Source of the DNA: Marinirhabdus sp963799365
Lineage (GTDB): Bacteria > Bacteroidota > Bacteroidia > Flavobacteriales > Flavobacteriaceae
Assembly: GCA_963799365.1 (NCBI GenBank)
Contig: CAWCWV010000017.1
Span: forward strand, 186,001 to 250,000
DNA length: 64,000 nucleotides
Reading direction: 5' to 3'
In this document: one piece after another, positions 15,310 through 24,622 of the stretch
Layout of the letters: the number at the start of each line of letters is the position of its first letter
Numbering within the stretch: position 1 is the first letter of the stretch
Notes under the pieces: generated by a model
Databases searched by the model: none
What the model was told of the DNA's origin: nothing
The model's input: the letters and a program-made list of their open reading frames with translations, nothing else
Program-made: the position numbers and the translations under genes

Positions 15310-17707
15310 CCTCCATAGTTGAACCTGCATACCATCGCACCATGAGCGTTGTAAACACTACAATACTAATAGAACTCAATGGCATTAAAATTGCCGCCAC
15401 CACAGGCTTTAAATGGCCTGTTACTGCAAATGCAAGCCCGATAACGTTGTAACAAAGTGAAAAAAGAAAACTCCATTTAATGATTTGAACACCTCTTTTT
15501 GATGCATCTAGGATATTAGGAATCGCACTAAATACACTAGCATCCAAAATCCCATCACAGGCGGGTGTAAAAACGTTTGTGTTTTCTGAAATAGCAATAC
15601 CTACATTACTTTGTTTTAAAGCTCCAGCATCATTAAGACCGTCACCAACCATTAATACAGTCTTGCCTTTTTCCTGTAACCTTTTAATAAACTGTAGTTT
15701 GTGTTCTGGCTTCTGATTGAAATAAAATTCTGTTCCTTCAGGTAGTAACTGAGACAGGTTTTCCAGCTCGCCATCATTATCTCCAGAGAGTATGATAAGG
15801 CTGTAGTTTTTTGCTACCCTTCGCATTGTATCTGTAATCCCTATTCGGTACGTATTATTAAATACATAACGGCCTTTATAGGTTTCGTTACTACTAATGT
15901 GAATGGCAGTTTGTTGTTTATTATTTAACAACGGATTTTCTGAATCTGCGTCCGTGACAAAATTATAGGAGCCTATTTTAATTTTATTTTGGGCTGTCCT
16001 GGCTGAAATACCTTTCCCAATAATCTCCTCATAATCATCTAACAAGTCGATATTATTTTTTTGAAGCAATTTATACAATGCCCTACTTAATGGATGATTT
16101 GAACCTCGTAATGAAGATGATAAGAGTGTTGCCTCTTCTTCGGAAAGTGTTATTCCTTCATAGTTTATATGGTTTTTATGCGTAGCGGTAAGCGTTCCCG
16201 TTTTGTCGAATACCAATGTGTCTATCTTTGCCATTTGTTCAATAACCGAAGGCTCTTTTAAATAACATTTCCTCTTTCCGAAGAGTCGCAAAACATTACC
16301 TAGTGTAAAAGGAGCCGCAAGAGCAATGGCGCATGGACAGGCAATAATTAATACGGCTGTAAATACGTTGAAAGCCTTTGTTGGATCGTACACAAGCCAA
16401 AATAGTGTAGCCAAAAAGGCAATGCTTAACACTGCCACGGTAAATTGTTTACTAATTCCATCTGTGATCGATTGAAAAGCGCTTTTTTGGGTTTTACTGA
16501 AAATTTCGTTACTCCACAACTGGGTGAGGTAGCTTTGTGAAACTGGTTTTAAAACTTCAATTTCCAGAACACCACCTTGCTGCTTTCCGCCGGCATATAC
16601 ACTATCTCCAGACAATTTTGATACGGGAACCGCTTCTCCCGTGACAAAACTATAATCAATAAGTGCATCTCCCTTTAATAGTACTGCATCTACAGGAATA
16701 AGTTCGTTATTACGAATTAGCAATCGGTCGCCCCTTTGTATGAGATGGACTTCGGTTTGTACTTCGGAATAGGTTCCCTTCTCCTTTTTAACAAGCTGGG
16801 TTACTGCCATGGGAAAATAGGACTTGTAATCCCGCTCAAACGAAAGATAGGCGTAGGTTTTCTGCTGAAAGAATTTACCGAGCAATAAAAAAAAGATTAA
16901 GCCCGTGAGGCTGTCGAAAAACCCTGAACCGGTATCAAAAACGATATCCAGGGTACTCCTTATAAATAATACCGAAATACCCAATGCTATAGGCACATCT
17001 ATATTTAATATCCGAGAACGCAGTCCTTTATAGGCAGAAATAAAATAATCCTGTCCCGAATAAAAAACTACAGGAAGTGAAAACGCAAACATTAACCAGC
17101 GGAAAATATGTTTAAATTGGTCCAGCCAGAATTCGGTTTCTTCGAAGTATTCGGGAAAAGAAAGAAACATCACATTTCCGAAAGCAAAACCAGCAACTCC
17201 TACTTTATAGATAAGTGTTTTGTTATGGTTTCGTTTTTTGGGCTGGGCATCGTCTAGAGAAATGTAGGGTTCGTAGCCTATTTTTGACAATAAATGTACC
17301 AGCTGTTTTAAATCTACCTTTTCCGATGAAAAAGTAATCCGTACTGTTTTTTCAGGAAAGTTTACTTGCGACGTATATACGGCAGGGTTTAATTTATTTA
17401 AATTTTCAAGTACCCAAATACAAGAGCTGCAATGAATGGATGGAATTAAAAAGGAAACCACTTGGGTACCACCTTCATCAAATTCTAATAATTTTTTTGC
17501 AATTTCTGGGTTCTCCAGAAAATCGAATTTGGCTTCGCTTGGTTTGGGAGACGTACCTGGCGTTTTTTCTAAATTGTAATAATGTCCAAGATCGTTGTCA
17601 TTCAAAATATCATAGACGGTCTTGCAGCCAAAACAGCAGAAGTTTTTGTCCATGTGTAAAATTAACGCTTCTTCGCAGGGATCCCCGCAATGGTAGCATG
17701 ATGTCAT
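15302..17707 (-). CDS. ccoI: Copper-translocating P-type ATPase CcoI (FixI)
   Basis: An 801-residue P1B-ATPase for copper delivery to cbb3 oxidase. The N-terminal cysteine-rich metal-binding segment (CYHCGDPC, then CCFGCKTV) is followed by an HMA domain with CSSC, eight membrane helices, the ion-channel CPCAIALAAP motif, the phosphorylation site DKTGTLT and the hinge GDGLNDAGAL. This N-terminal arrangement distinguishes CcoI/FixI from CopA. It is preceded by its own FNR-type promoter and followed by pdxH. Confidence 0.94.
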   Translation of the reverse strand: MTSCYHCGDPCEEALILHMDKNFCCFGCKTVYDILNDNDLGHYYNLEKTPGTSPKPSEAKFDFLENPEIAKKLLEFDEGGTQVVSFLIPSIHCSSCIWVLENLNKLNPAVYTSQVNFPEKTVRITFSSEKVDLKQLVHLLSKIGYEPYISLDDAQPKKRNHNKTLIYKVGVAGFAFGNVMFLSFPEYFEETEFWLDQFKHIFRWLMFAFSLPVVFYSGQDYFISAYKGLRSRILNIDVPIALGISVLFIRSTLDIVFDTGSGFFDSLTGLIFFLLLGKFFQQKTYAYLSFERDYKSYFPMAVTQLVKKEKGTYSEVQTEVHLIQRGDRLLIRNNELIPVDAVLLKGDALIDYSFVTGEAVPVSKLSGDSVYAGGKQQGGVLEIEVLKPVSQSYLTQLWSNEIFSKTQKSAFQSITDGISKQFTVAVLSIAFLATLFWLVYDPTKAFNVFTAVLIIACPCAIALAAPFTLGNVLRLFGKRKCYLKEPSVIEQMAKIDTLVFDKTGTLTATHKNHINYEGITLSEEEATLLSSSLRGSNHPLSRALYKLLQKNNIDLLDDYEEIIGKGISARTAQNKIKIGSYNFVTDADSENPLLNNKQQTAIHISSNETYKGRYVFNNTYRIGITDTMRRVAKNYSLIILSGDNDGELENLSQLLPEGTEFYFNQKPEHKLQFIKRLQEKGKTVLMVGDGLNDAGALKQSNVGIAISENTNVFTPACDGILDASVFSAIPNILDASKRGVQIIKWSFLFSLCYNVIGLAFAVTGHLKPVVAAILMPLSSISIVVFTTLMVRWYAGSTMEDE

Positions 17708-17738
17708 ACCTATTTAAATTTACTCATTATACCTTTTA

Positions 17739-17782
17739 CAAAGATTGAAAACGATAAAGATTCAAAAAATGATATTTGTCAG
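17739..17782 (-). promoter_or_regulatory. FNR-type box and promoter of ccoI
   Basis: Minus-strand box CTGACAAATATCAT at 17782-17769, a 22-nt gap, then AATCTTTG at 17746-17739, one mismatch from TAnnTTTG. The ccoI ATG follows 31 nt later. Confidence 0.82.
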
Positions 17783-17823
17783 CTACAGCAAATTACCTCA
17801 AAGAAAGTATATTATAAAAGCAC

Positions 17824-17970
17824 TTAGCTATTAAAACGCTTTTTAGATTCCCGCTCCAAAGCTTCCCTATGGTCTGGATGGGCAATAGAAATAAGCGCTT
17901 TTGCCCTTTGTTCCAGTCCTTTTCCAAAAAGATTTACTACTCCAAATTCTGTCACTACATAATGCACATG
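17824..17970 (-). pseudogene. C-terminal fragment of acetyl-CoA hydrolase/transferase, cut off by IS3 element
   Basis: The minus frame reads HVHYVVTEFGVVNLFGKGLE and continues through AHPDHREALERE to a stop at 17824-17826, the typical end of the acetyl-CoA hydrolase/4-hydroxybutyrate CoA-transferase family. Joined across the insertion (dropping one copy of the ATG target duplication) to the fragment at 19386-20522, it gives an in-frame gene of 1281 nt (426 residues), the normal size. Confidence 0.88.
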
Positions 17971-18078
17971 TGTATTATACTGAAATAGGTTGACTCTTTT
18001 TTAGTTAATATTTCCACGTTCAAAAGATTTTTTTCAGCCGTTTGGAAGGCAAAAAAATAGTTTGAACTAGGTCTGTTC

Positions 18079-18852
18079 TTAAATCGTTAGTTCAGGTAAA
18101 TTTACATTATTTTTTCTATAGGATTTGTATTTGATATTTGGATTTGAATGGACTTCAGCTGGTTTTCTTAAATCCAGGCTAAAATGGGTTCTTAGATTGT
18201 TATAGATATATACGGCTTGCTGCGTCATTTTCTGCGCTAAATCCGTGTTTTTAATGGTTTGTTTAAGTCCGTACTCATATTTCAATGTTCTGTTAATTCG
18301 TTCTGCCACAGCATTTTCATATGGGTCGTATTGTTCTGTCATACTCATTGTAATGCTGTTGTTTTCTGCAAATTTCGTGTACTTTGGATTGCAGTACTGG
18401 AACCCTCTGTCAGAATGATGGATCAATTTTTGCTTAGGATATTTTCTGTTTTTAATGGCCATAGCGAGCGCATCTGTGCAAAGGGATGTTCTCATATGGT
18501 CATCGAGTTTATAGCCCATGATTTGCTTGGAATAGGCGTCTGTCACAAGTGCTAAATAATTGTGTCCATTTTCAGTTTTGATGTATGTAATATCGCTTAC
18601 CCATAGCTGTTCTGGACGATTGGGGACTTGGTCTTTTACGAGGTTCTTATATTTTTTGTACATATGGTTTGAGTTTGTTGTGGTGATATAGTTTTTTGTT
18701 TTAGGAACCAGTAGCTTATTAAGTCTTAAGAAGCGATAGAACTTATCTCTACCTATCTTAATATCAGCGTTTATGAAGTCTTGCTTTAGTTCAGAATGTA
18801 ATTTTATTCCACCGGTTTTAGACCCTACTTTTTTACGGTAGTCCTTGACCAT
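18079..18852 (-). CDS. IS3-family transposase OrfB (rve/DDE domain)
   Basis: A 257-residue integrase-core transposase. The DDE residues lie in the contexts SDITYIKTENG, HHSDRGFQY and NAVAERINRT. The true product is probably an OrfAB fusion made by -1 frameshifting. In the -1 frame the coding sequence extends upstream of the ATG through KWIYQCLGISKQAYYKRL to the slippery site at 18975-18969. Confidence 0.92.
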   Translation of the reverse strand: MVKDYRKKVGSKTGGIKLHSELKQDFINADIKIGRDKFYRFLRLNKLLVPKTKNYITTTNSNHMYKKYKNLVKDQVPNRPEQLWVSDITYIKTENGHNYLALVTDAYSKQIMGYKLDDHMRTSLCTDALAMAIKNRKYPKQKLIHHSDRGFQYCNPKYTKFAENNSITMSMTEQYDPYENAVAERINRTLKYEYGLKQTIKNTDLAQKMTQQAVYIYNNLRTHFSLDLRKPAEVHSNPNIKYKSYRKNNVNLPELTI

Positions 18853-18872
18853 TTTTATTAGTTTTTGATGGT

Positions 18873-19331
18873 CTATCTGTTGTATTCGTTGGATTTTGAG
18901 CCTTTTGTAGTAGGCTTGTTTAGAGATTCCAAGGCACTGATAGATCCATTTTCTTTTAAACGGTTTTTCTTTTTTCGTTCTATCTCTTTCGCGAGTGACT
19001 TGGGCAAGGACTTTTTTGACATATCGACGCCTGTAATGAGTTCCATGTCAGCTATAATATCTTGTTGAAAGTCCTTTACGAACTCAAGCTCTTCAATCTT
19101 TTCCTTAAGTTTTTTTATCTCGTCGTTTTTGCTCATACCTGTGTTTTGTTGTACTAAGGTACTGTATTTTCTCAACCAATAGGTAATGGTGGTTCTAGGG
19201 ACATCATACTTTTTAGAAGCGAAGTTTGTCGATAGTTGTCCGTTTAGGATTTGGTCAACGACTAAAAGTTTGGTCTCTAAAGTTGCTTTTTGGTAGCTTT
19301 TTTTTAGCCAGTGTTCTTTTTTTGGTTTCAT
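18873..19331 (-). CDS. IS3-family OrfA (helix-turn-helix and coiled coil)
   Basis: A 152-residue DNA-binding protein: an N-terminal HTH (ATLETKLLVVDQILNG to RTTITYWLRKYS) and a leucine-zipper-like coiled coil (EIKKLKEKIEELEFVKDF). Its last 35 codons overlap the OrfB reading frame. CGA AAA AAG at about codon 120 contains the -1 slippery heptamer in phase. The IS right inverted repeat lies just upstream. Confidence 0.9.
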   Translation of the reverse strand: MKPKKEHWLKKSYQKATLETKLLVVDQILNGQLSTNFASKKYDVPRTTITYWLRKYSTLVQQNTGMSKNDEIKKLKEKIEELEFVKDFQQDIIADMELITGVDMSKKSLPKSLAKEIERKKKNRLKENGSISALESLNKPTTKGSKSNEYNR

Positions 19332-19382
19332 AAGTGACTGTAATTAATTGATTAATTTTTAGTCAACCTATTTCAGGAAAGT

Positions 19383-20522
19383 TCAATGTGCACGTGTCGT
19401 AGTAACACTGGCACCCTCTTTCAAAAAAGGAGTGATTTTGGATAGTCCTTTATTAGTGACTGAGGGCATTGCTATGATTGGCTTGCCTCCTTTTGAAAGC
19501 GATGCACCACGAATAAAATCCATTTGTCCTCCAACCCCTGAATATTGATAAGCTCCAATGGAATCTGCACACACCTGCCCTGTAAGATCAATTTCAATAG
19601 CACTATTAATAGCGGTTACTTTTGGGTTTTGTCTAATAATGGCTGTGTCATTGGTGTATCCCGCTTCTTTGAAGTGAAATATAGGATTGTCATCCACAAA
19701 ATCATACAATTTCTGGGTTCCCATGGCAAAGCAGGTAACGATTTTTCCTGTTTTTATTTCTTTATCTTCTCCCGTAATAATTCCGTTTTCAACAAGTGGT
19801 AAAATTCCATCGCTGAACATTTCGGTATGAATCCCTAATCGCTTGTGGTTTGTAAGATTACTTAGCACAGCATTCGGAATATTACCTATGCCCATTTGTA
19901 GTGTGGCTCCATCTTCAATAATACCAGCAATGTGTTTGCCAATGGTTATCTCGGTTGGGGTTGGGTCGGTTAGGATAGAGGCATGGATTGGGGTATCTAT
20001 TTCAACACCATAGGTGATCTTACTTACATGTATAATACCGTCTCCATGGGTTCTTGGCACCCTGGGGTTGATAAGTGCTATTACTTTTTTTGCTGTTTGA
20101 ATTGCCGGCAAGGTGATGTCTACTGAAACCCCCAAAGAACAATACCCATGAGGATCGGGTGGGGAAACCTGAATAAATGCAACATCCAGAGGCAGAATAT
20201 TTCTTCTAAACAACCAATGAATTTCACTCAAAAATACTGGAATATAATCTCCTCTATGCGAGGCAATCCCTTGCCGCACATTATTCCCAACAAAACAACT
20301 GCTTAGCTGAAACGCATTCGAGTAGGGTGCCCGGGTATATTTGGCATCGCCGTGGGTATGAATTTGGATAATTTCTACATTTTCTAATTCTTGATAGCGC
20401 TCACATAAAGAATCTATCAATAGATTTGGAGTCATGGCAGCTCCCTGAAAAAAGATTCGATCATTAGATTTAACTACTGAAACTGCCTCCTGGGGCGTAA
20501 CTAATTGCAACGATTTTGACAT
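19383..20522 (-). pseudogene. Acetyl-CoA hydrolase/transferase, N-terminal 379 residues, interrupted by IS3
   Basis: This fragment carries most of a CoA-transferase family protein that exchanges CoA between acetyl-CoA and another acid, or hydrolyses it. GDYIPVFLSEIHWLF, the family Glu region VENGIITGEDKEI and the glycine-rich GGQMDFIRGA are intact. The frame runs into a TGA supplied by the IS at 19385-19383 after TTTRAH. The last 47 residues are on the far side of the IS, so a normal product is not made. It follows the thioredoxin-like gene by 15 nt and was probably co-transcribed with it. Confidence 0.9.
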
Positions 20523-20537
20523 AACTATATGTATAAT

Positions 20538-21140
20538 TTAAAGTGCTGAAACATTCATAAGTGAAACTAAATCTTCTATAATAGCCACTCCTTTATCATT
20601 ATTATACCAAAATTGAAGGTCTTTTTTAAAATCTGCATCCAGTTGCCCGTGAAGGTTCTTGTAGTTAATAACCAATTGAGTAGCTTTAAAAGATCGCGGA
20701 CCCCAGGTAGTTATTAGTTCGTTGTTACTGTCTAGTATGATTAATATAGGAATAGACTGAGAGCCATTCGTAAGAAATGAATTCATTAAATCCTCATTAA
20801 CATCGCGGAGGAGTAGCTTTAGCTGTATGTTTTCATTGAGGCTTGCCATTTTATTTAAAAATGGAATTGATTGGGCAGCATCTCCACACCAGGTTTCAGT
20901 AATTACCAACCATGTTTGAGGTGTTTCCACATTGCTAAATGTGGCTATGGCACTTGCTGAGAGCGTCGCTGTTTTATCCAGTCTCTTTGTCCTGCTCCAA
21001 TTGAGTTTGGTAAAATCTATTTTTTCAGGACTTTGCTCGTTTCCAGTAGTTCTTTCTTCTTCAACCAATTGTTTAAAAAGCAGATTATATTCGGGATACG
21101 AAATTGCTTTGTCTATGTATTCTTTAAATGTATATTTCAT
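20538..21140 (-). CDS. Thioredoxin-fold protein
   Basis: A 200-residue protein of the thioredoxin-like family in which the active site is ETWCGDAAQ, so only the first Cys of CxxC is present. The fold is supported by TWLVITETWCGD (strand plus active site), the cis-Pro region GSQSIPILIILD and a following GPR segment. It lies directly upstream of the broken acetyl-CoA hydrolase. The single Cys suggests a thiol function other than classical disulfide exchange. Confidence 0.8.
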   Translation of the reverse strand: MKYTFKEYIDKAISYPEYNLLFKQLVEEERTTGNEQSPEKIDFTKLNWSRTKRLDKTATLSASAIATFSNVETPQTWLVITETWCGDAAQSIPFLNKMASLNENIQLKLLLRDVNEDLMNSFLTNGSQSIPILIILDSNNELITTWGPRSFKATQLVINYKNLHGQLDADFKKDLQFWYNNDKGVAIIEDLVSLMNVSAL

Positions 21141-21280
21141 ATACTGTTGTTGTAATAATTTTCTCAGGTAAAAAATTTTAATTCCTACTGGTTCTTATAA
21201 AACTTGTTCGGTCTCAAAATAAGTAAGCGAATGTAATTATTGCTTAGTTCGTTTAAAAATCCTTTCGCATTACTTTCCGC

Positions 21281-21478
21281 TTAATAAAAAAGAGCGGTAC
21301 TATTACCCAAAGCAGCTTCATCTGCAGAAAAAATAGATATAGCATCGTAATTTAATGCCAGCATCGCCGTTTTTGAAGTAAGACGCTTCTCTGTAAAAGT
21401 CATTTTATGTGTACCTGTATTCGCTTCCTCAAGCAAGGGAATCTCAAAGGGTTTGGCACTATAAATTAATACTTTTAT
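21281..21478 (-). pseudogene. N-terminal remnant of a D-lactate dehydrogenase (2-hydroxyacid dehydrogenase)
   Basis: On the minus strand the frame starting IKVLIYSAKPFEIPLLEEAN and continuing through DAISIFSADEAAL matches the start of D-lactate dehydrogenases. The expected ATG is ATA, and a stop occurs after about 65 codons. No catalytic domain follows; the remaining 140 nt to the thioredoxin-like gene have only short, broken frames. This accounts for the gap 21141-21474. Confidence 0.75.
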
Positions 21479-22110
21479 TCTTTGACTAATAAGAGATTGT
21501 TCTCTTCCAAATTTTTGAAAAGCACTGTAATATAACTGTTAATATTTCGATTTACTCTATTGCCATCTACCAATTCAATTTCCCCGCTCCACAAGAGATC
21601 ACGCTCTTTACCTGGGCAAATACAGTATAACGAAGTCTCTGTGGTGTAAACCTGATAACGCTCTTGCTTTTCTTTAAAATAGAGGTGTTGATTGCCATAA
21701 TAGTAATCTTCAAAAGTTGGATAGTTATTAGAGAAGTTTTGGTAGGAATTTACCACAGTTACCCGACTTTCCTTTCCAGTAATTTTGGTGAAGAGAATAG
21801 CATCAAAACCAGCTTTTAATAGTTGATTTTCAATAGTGTTCAATTGTTGTATTGATTTTTTATTATCGGTAAATGATTTTTCAAAAAAGTCTATACTTTT
21901 AACACCAATAACACCTTCCTTCTCTAATGCATCTACCATCTTTTTTTCATAGGTACGGCGCAATTCTTTGTCTGCCGAAATACCAACAACAAGTACTTTA
22001 TTTGCTTCAAAATTGATGGTCTCTGGATTTTTATATTCTTGGACCAATTTTGTTGAACTACAGCCCGATATAAAAATGGACACTAATAATAAAAGGGATA
22101 AAAATTTCAT
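21475..22110 (-). CDS. Lipoprotein of unknown function (DUF4136-like)
   Basis: A 211-residue lipoprotein with a signal peptide and lipobox (SIFISGCSS, Cys at 17). The mature part has the look of DUF4136-type periplasmic lipoproteins, with a conserved start after the lipobox and a late LLWSGEIELVDG segment. It may be co-transcribed with the 145-residue gene upstream (80-nt gap). No specific role can be given. Confidence 0.75.
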   Translation of the reverse strand: MKFLSLLLLVSIFISGCSSTKLVQEYKNPETINFEANKVLVVGISADKELRRTYEKKMVDALEKEGVIGVKSIDFFEKSFTDNKKSIQQLNTIENQLLKAGFDAILFTKITGKESRVTVVNSYQNFSNNYPTFEDYYYGNQHLYFKEKQERYQVYTTETSLYCICPGKERDLLWSGEIELVDGNRVNRNINSYITVLFKNLEENNLLLVKE

Positions 22111-22190
22111 TTGGCTTGTTTTTTAGGAATAAGGTTAGACGCTTGTTTTAGCTAAATTTTTTAGAGTATTTTTTGTCACTACGCAGGTTG

Positions 22191-22628
22191 TTATGATAGT
22201 TTTTTTTGTTTGCTATGCTTTAAGAGGTCTGCGAGCATTTTAAAAATAATCCGCTTGGATTTCTTTACGTCTGCGTGGAAATCCATCATATCCATCATCA
22301 GTTTATAATGCGTATCCTTATAGTCCCTTAATTCGTTAGGAATAGCTACCTCATCCATTAAAAATTGCAAGTTATTTGCATGATTTTTTAATCTCTTTAG
22401 TAAGAGAACTACCCTATTGTTATAGGTATGTAAGGTAGCTCCTATTGTAGATACCTGTTCGTAAGGTTTTCCATAAATGAGTTCTAATGTTCGGTTTGCT
22501 ACAATTTCAGAAAGAAATCGTAATTCATCTTTTAAGAATAGCAATTCAGCTATAGCAATTACAACATCTTCATGTAATCCACTGGTATCAAGCCACTGAA
22601 TGTATTTTATATGTGTTTTGTTTTTCAT
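22191..22628 (-). CDS. Hypothetical helical protein in the FNR regulon
   Basis: A 145-residue, soluble, mostly alpha-helical protein rich in Leu and Lys with no motif I recognise. It is the first gene after the FNR-type box at 22836-22849, although the predicted 5' leader is long (about 170 nt). Co-regulation with low-oxygen genes is the only clue to function. Confidence 0.7.
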   Translation of the reverse strand: MKNKTHIKYIQWLDTSGLHEDVVIAIAELLFLKDELRFLSEIVANRTLELIYGKPYEQVSTIGATLHTYNNRVVLLLKRLKNHANNLQFLMDEVAIPNELRDYKDTHYKLMMDMMDFHADVKKSKRIIFKMLADLLKHSKQKKLS

Positions 22629-22805
22629 ATTTCAGGTATTGAGTAAGGCAGAAAATTATTCTCTTTCTGATAGCTGCTTCTCCAGAAAAATAAACTATCT
22701 CAATCCTTTTTTAGAGAATTACAATCTAGCATAGCTTTGAATGAGTTGTAGCTTTACTAAAGATAAATGCGTTACTATTTTAAAGATTATTAGTCTTTAC
22801 AAAAG

Positions 22806-22849
22806 TAAAAATAAGACACTCTAAAGCATTTGGAAATGACATTTGTCAG
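22806..22849 (-). promoter_or_regulatory. FNR-type box and promoter upstream of the 145-residue gene
   Basis: Minus-strand box CTGACAAATGTCAT at 22849-22836, a 22-nt gap and a -7-like TATTTTTA at 22813-22806. No -7 match is found at the same spacing on the plus side (TTTTAACT at 22872-22879), so transcription is leftward. Confidence 0.75.
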
Positions 22850-23244
22850 TTTTGAATTGTTTAATCTGAAATTTTAACTACCCGTACACTACCTAATAGT
22901 TGAAGCAAGATTTAACGTGTTTGCTATAACTTTTTACTAACAAGCAATAACATCAGCCTCTTCAAAAGGGCTTTATTATCTTCAGATGTGTTGGATATAT
23001 TTAGTAGTGAACGATTATTTCTATCGTGATATTAAATTCTGGATATCCTAAAAAATTATGTGGGCATATTCAATTAATCGATAAAAGTGAAAGTATTAAT
23101 CCGGAAGTTTAACACTGCTATTTTTTTACAGACTCTCCTAATGAAGAAGAAGCTGTACCTATAAATAAAATGCAGCGATGAGATTTAGCTAACCCAAAAA
23201 CTTTAAAGATTCAAATGGTTTTAGGGTGAAAACAGCAGAAAGTT
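22850..23244. other. 395-bp stretch without an intact gene
   Basis: No start-to-stop frame of convincing quality is present. One plus-strand frame from about 23038 to 23229 reads as protein-like text (GYPKKLCGHIQLIDKSESIN and, after a stop, YFFTDSPNEEEAV) but has three in-frame stops. This looks like a decayed gene; I could not identify the parent family. Confidence 0.4.
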
Positions 23245-24615
23245 TTAAACTAAAACCTCTGTTACCGTATCTAATTTGGGAATGGTAACTTTCCAACTAT
23301 ACGTATCCTGAATCTTTACCCGAAGTACATCCTGAGCAGTAGGCTCTCCGTGAATTAAAAAGATATTTTCTGGAATATTTTTAAGATCCTGCAACCAATT
23401 TATAATTCCAGCCTGATCTGCGTGTGCCGAAAGACTTTCAATATGTTCTACCTTGGCATTAACTGGATAATATTTTCCGAAAAATTTTAGTTCGTGTGCA
23501 CCTTCTAATAAATGTCGCCCACGAGTACCTTCAGCCTGGTATCCCACCATTAAAATAGTTGTATTTGGTTCATCAATTAGCTGTTTTAGGTAGGTTAGTA
23601 TCCTGCCGCCAGTAACCATTCCACTCCCTGCAATCACTATTTTGGGTCTTGGATCGTCTATGGTTTCCCAGGTTTCTTTATAGGATTTTATTATATGCAT
23701 CCTGTTTTTCATTGCGATAAATTCAGCTGGTGGAATTTTATGCCAACTGGCGAATCCCTCAAAAATTCCTAGCACATTGGTACCCATAGGACTGTCTATA
23801 AAAATTGGAATATTGGGAATACGTCCCTCCTTATATAGTTTCCAAAGCAGCCACATTAATGTTTGTAATCGTTCTACTGCAAATGAGGGGATAAGTAATG
23901 CCCCGCGGTTATGTACTGTAGAATTAATGAGTTCAATAAGTTTTTCTGAAACACTTGTTGTTGGATGCAATTTGTTTCCATAGGTACTCTCCAGAAACAG
24001 ATAATCTGCCTGTTGCGGCTTTTCTGGTGGAAATAAAAGTAAATCCTCTTGTCTTCCAATATCCCCCGAAAAAACAAAGATTTTGCCAAATAATTGTAAT
24101 TCAATAAACGTGGCTCCTATGATATGTCCATTATATTTAAAGCGGTATTTGATATGCTCTGAAAGAGAGTGCCAAGTATCTTTTTCAGAAGGTGTAAACA
24201 TATTGATAGCTTGTTCAGCATCATATATCGTATAAAATGGTTGTGCAGGATGGTGCTTGCTATAGTTTTCTTCATTAGCCCTTTCTGCATCTTCTTCATT
24301 AATCTTGGCACTATCCAATAGAATTATTCTGGTAATTTCCAATGTAGGCGCTGTAGCAATAATTTTTCCATTAAATCCCTGCTTTACCAATCTGGGTAAA
24401 TATCCGGTGTGGTCTAAATGCCCATGAGTGAGCAACACCGTATTGATTGATGAAACATTAAATGGAAAATCTTCCCAGTTCTGCTCCCGAAGCTCTTTTA
24501 ATCCTTGAAACATTCCACAGTCCACAAGGATATTCTGTTCGGGTGTTTCTAGCAAAAATTTAGAGCCTGTTACAGTTCGGGAAGCACCTAAAAAATGAAT
24601 TTTTATTGTTCTCAT
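23245..24615 (-). CDS. Beta-CASP metallo-beta-lactamase-fold ribonuclease
   Basis: A 456-residue protein with the metallo-beta-lactamase motif HGHLDHTG (motif 2), a beta-CASP insertion and the C-terminal RNA-specificity part (VEHIESLSAHADQ then IFLIHGE). These enzymes cleave RNA using two zinc ions. The start MRTIKIHFLG at 24615 is preferred, 7 nt after the stop of the ATP-cone gene; a longer frame to 24651 overlaps that gene. It is the last gene of a stress-protein/nuclease/RNase operon, suggesting RNA turnover during oxygen limitation. Confidence 0.88.
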   Translation of the reverse strand: MRTIKIHFLGASRTVTGSKFLLETPEQNILVDCGMFQGLKELREQNWEDFPFNVSSINTVLLTHGHLDHTGYLPRLVKQGFNGKIIATAPTLEITRIILLDSAKINEEDAERANEENYSKHHPAQPFYTIYDAEQAINMFTPSEKDTWHSLSEHIKYRFKYNGHIIGATFIELQLFGKIFVFSGDIGRQEDLLLFPPEKPQQADYLFLESTYGNKLHPTTSVSEKLIELINSTVHNRGALLIPSFAVERLQTLMWLLWKLYKEGRIPNIPIFIDSPMGTNVLGIFEGFASWHKIPPAEFIAMKNRMHIIKSYKETWETIDDPRPKIVIAGSGMVTGGRILTYLKQLIDEPNTTILMVGYQAEGTRGRHLLEGAHELKFFGKYYPVNAKVEHIESLSAHADQAGIINWLQDLKNIPENIFLIHGEPTAQDVLRVKIQDTYSWKVTIPKLDTVTEVLV

Positions 24616-24622
24616 ATGATTT

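Larger units (their letters stand above)
17971..19385 (-). mobile_element. IS3-family insertion sequence, 1415 bp, inserted in acetyl-CoA hydrolase gene
   Basis: Ends TG...CA with imperfect terminal inverted repeats sharing CTGAAATAGGTTGACT at the left (from 17980) and its complement at the right. A 3-bp target duplication ATG is present at 17968-17970 and 19386-19388. It encodes overlapping-frame OrfA and OrfB with a slippery A AAA AAG at 18975-18969. Both ends, both ORFs and the target duplication are intact, so the copy looks recent and potentially active. Confidence 0.93.
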
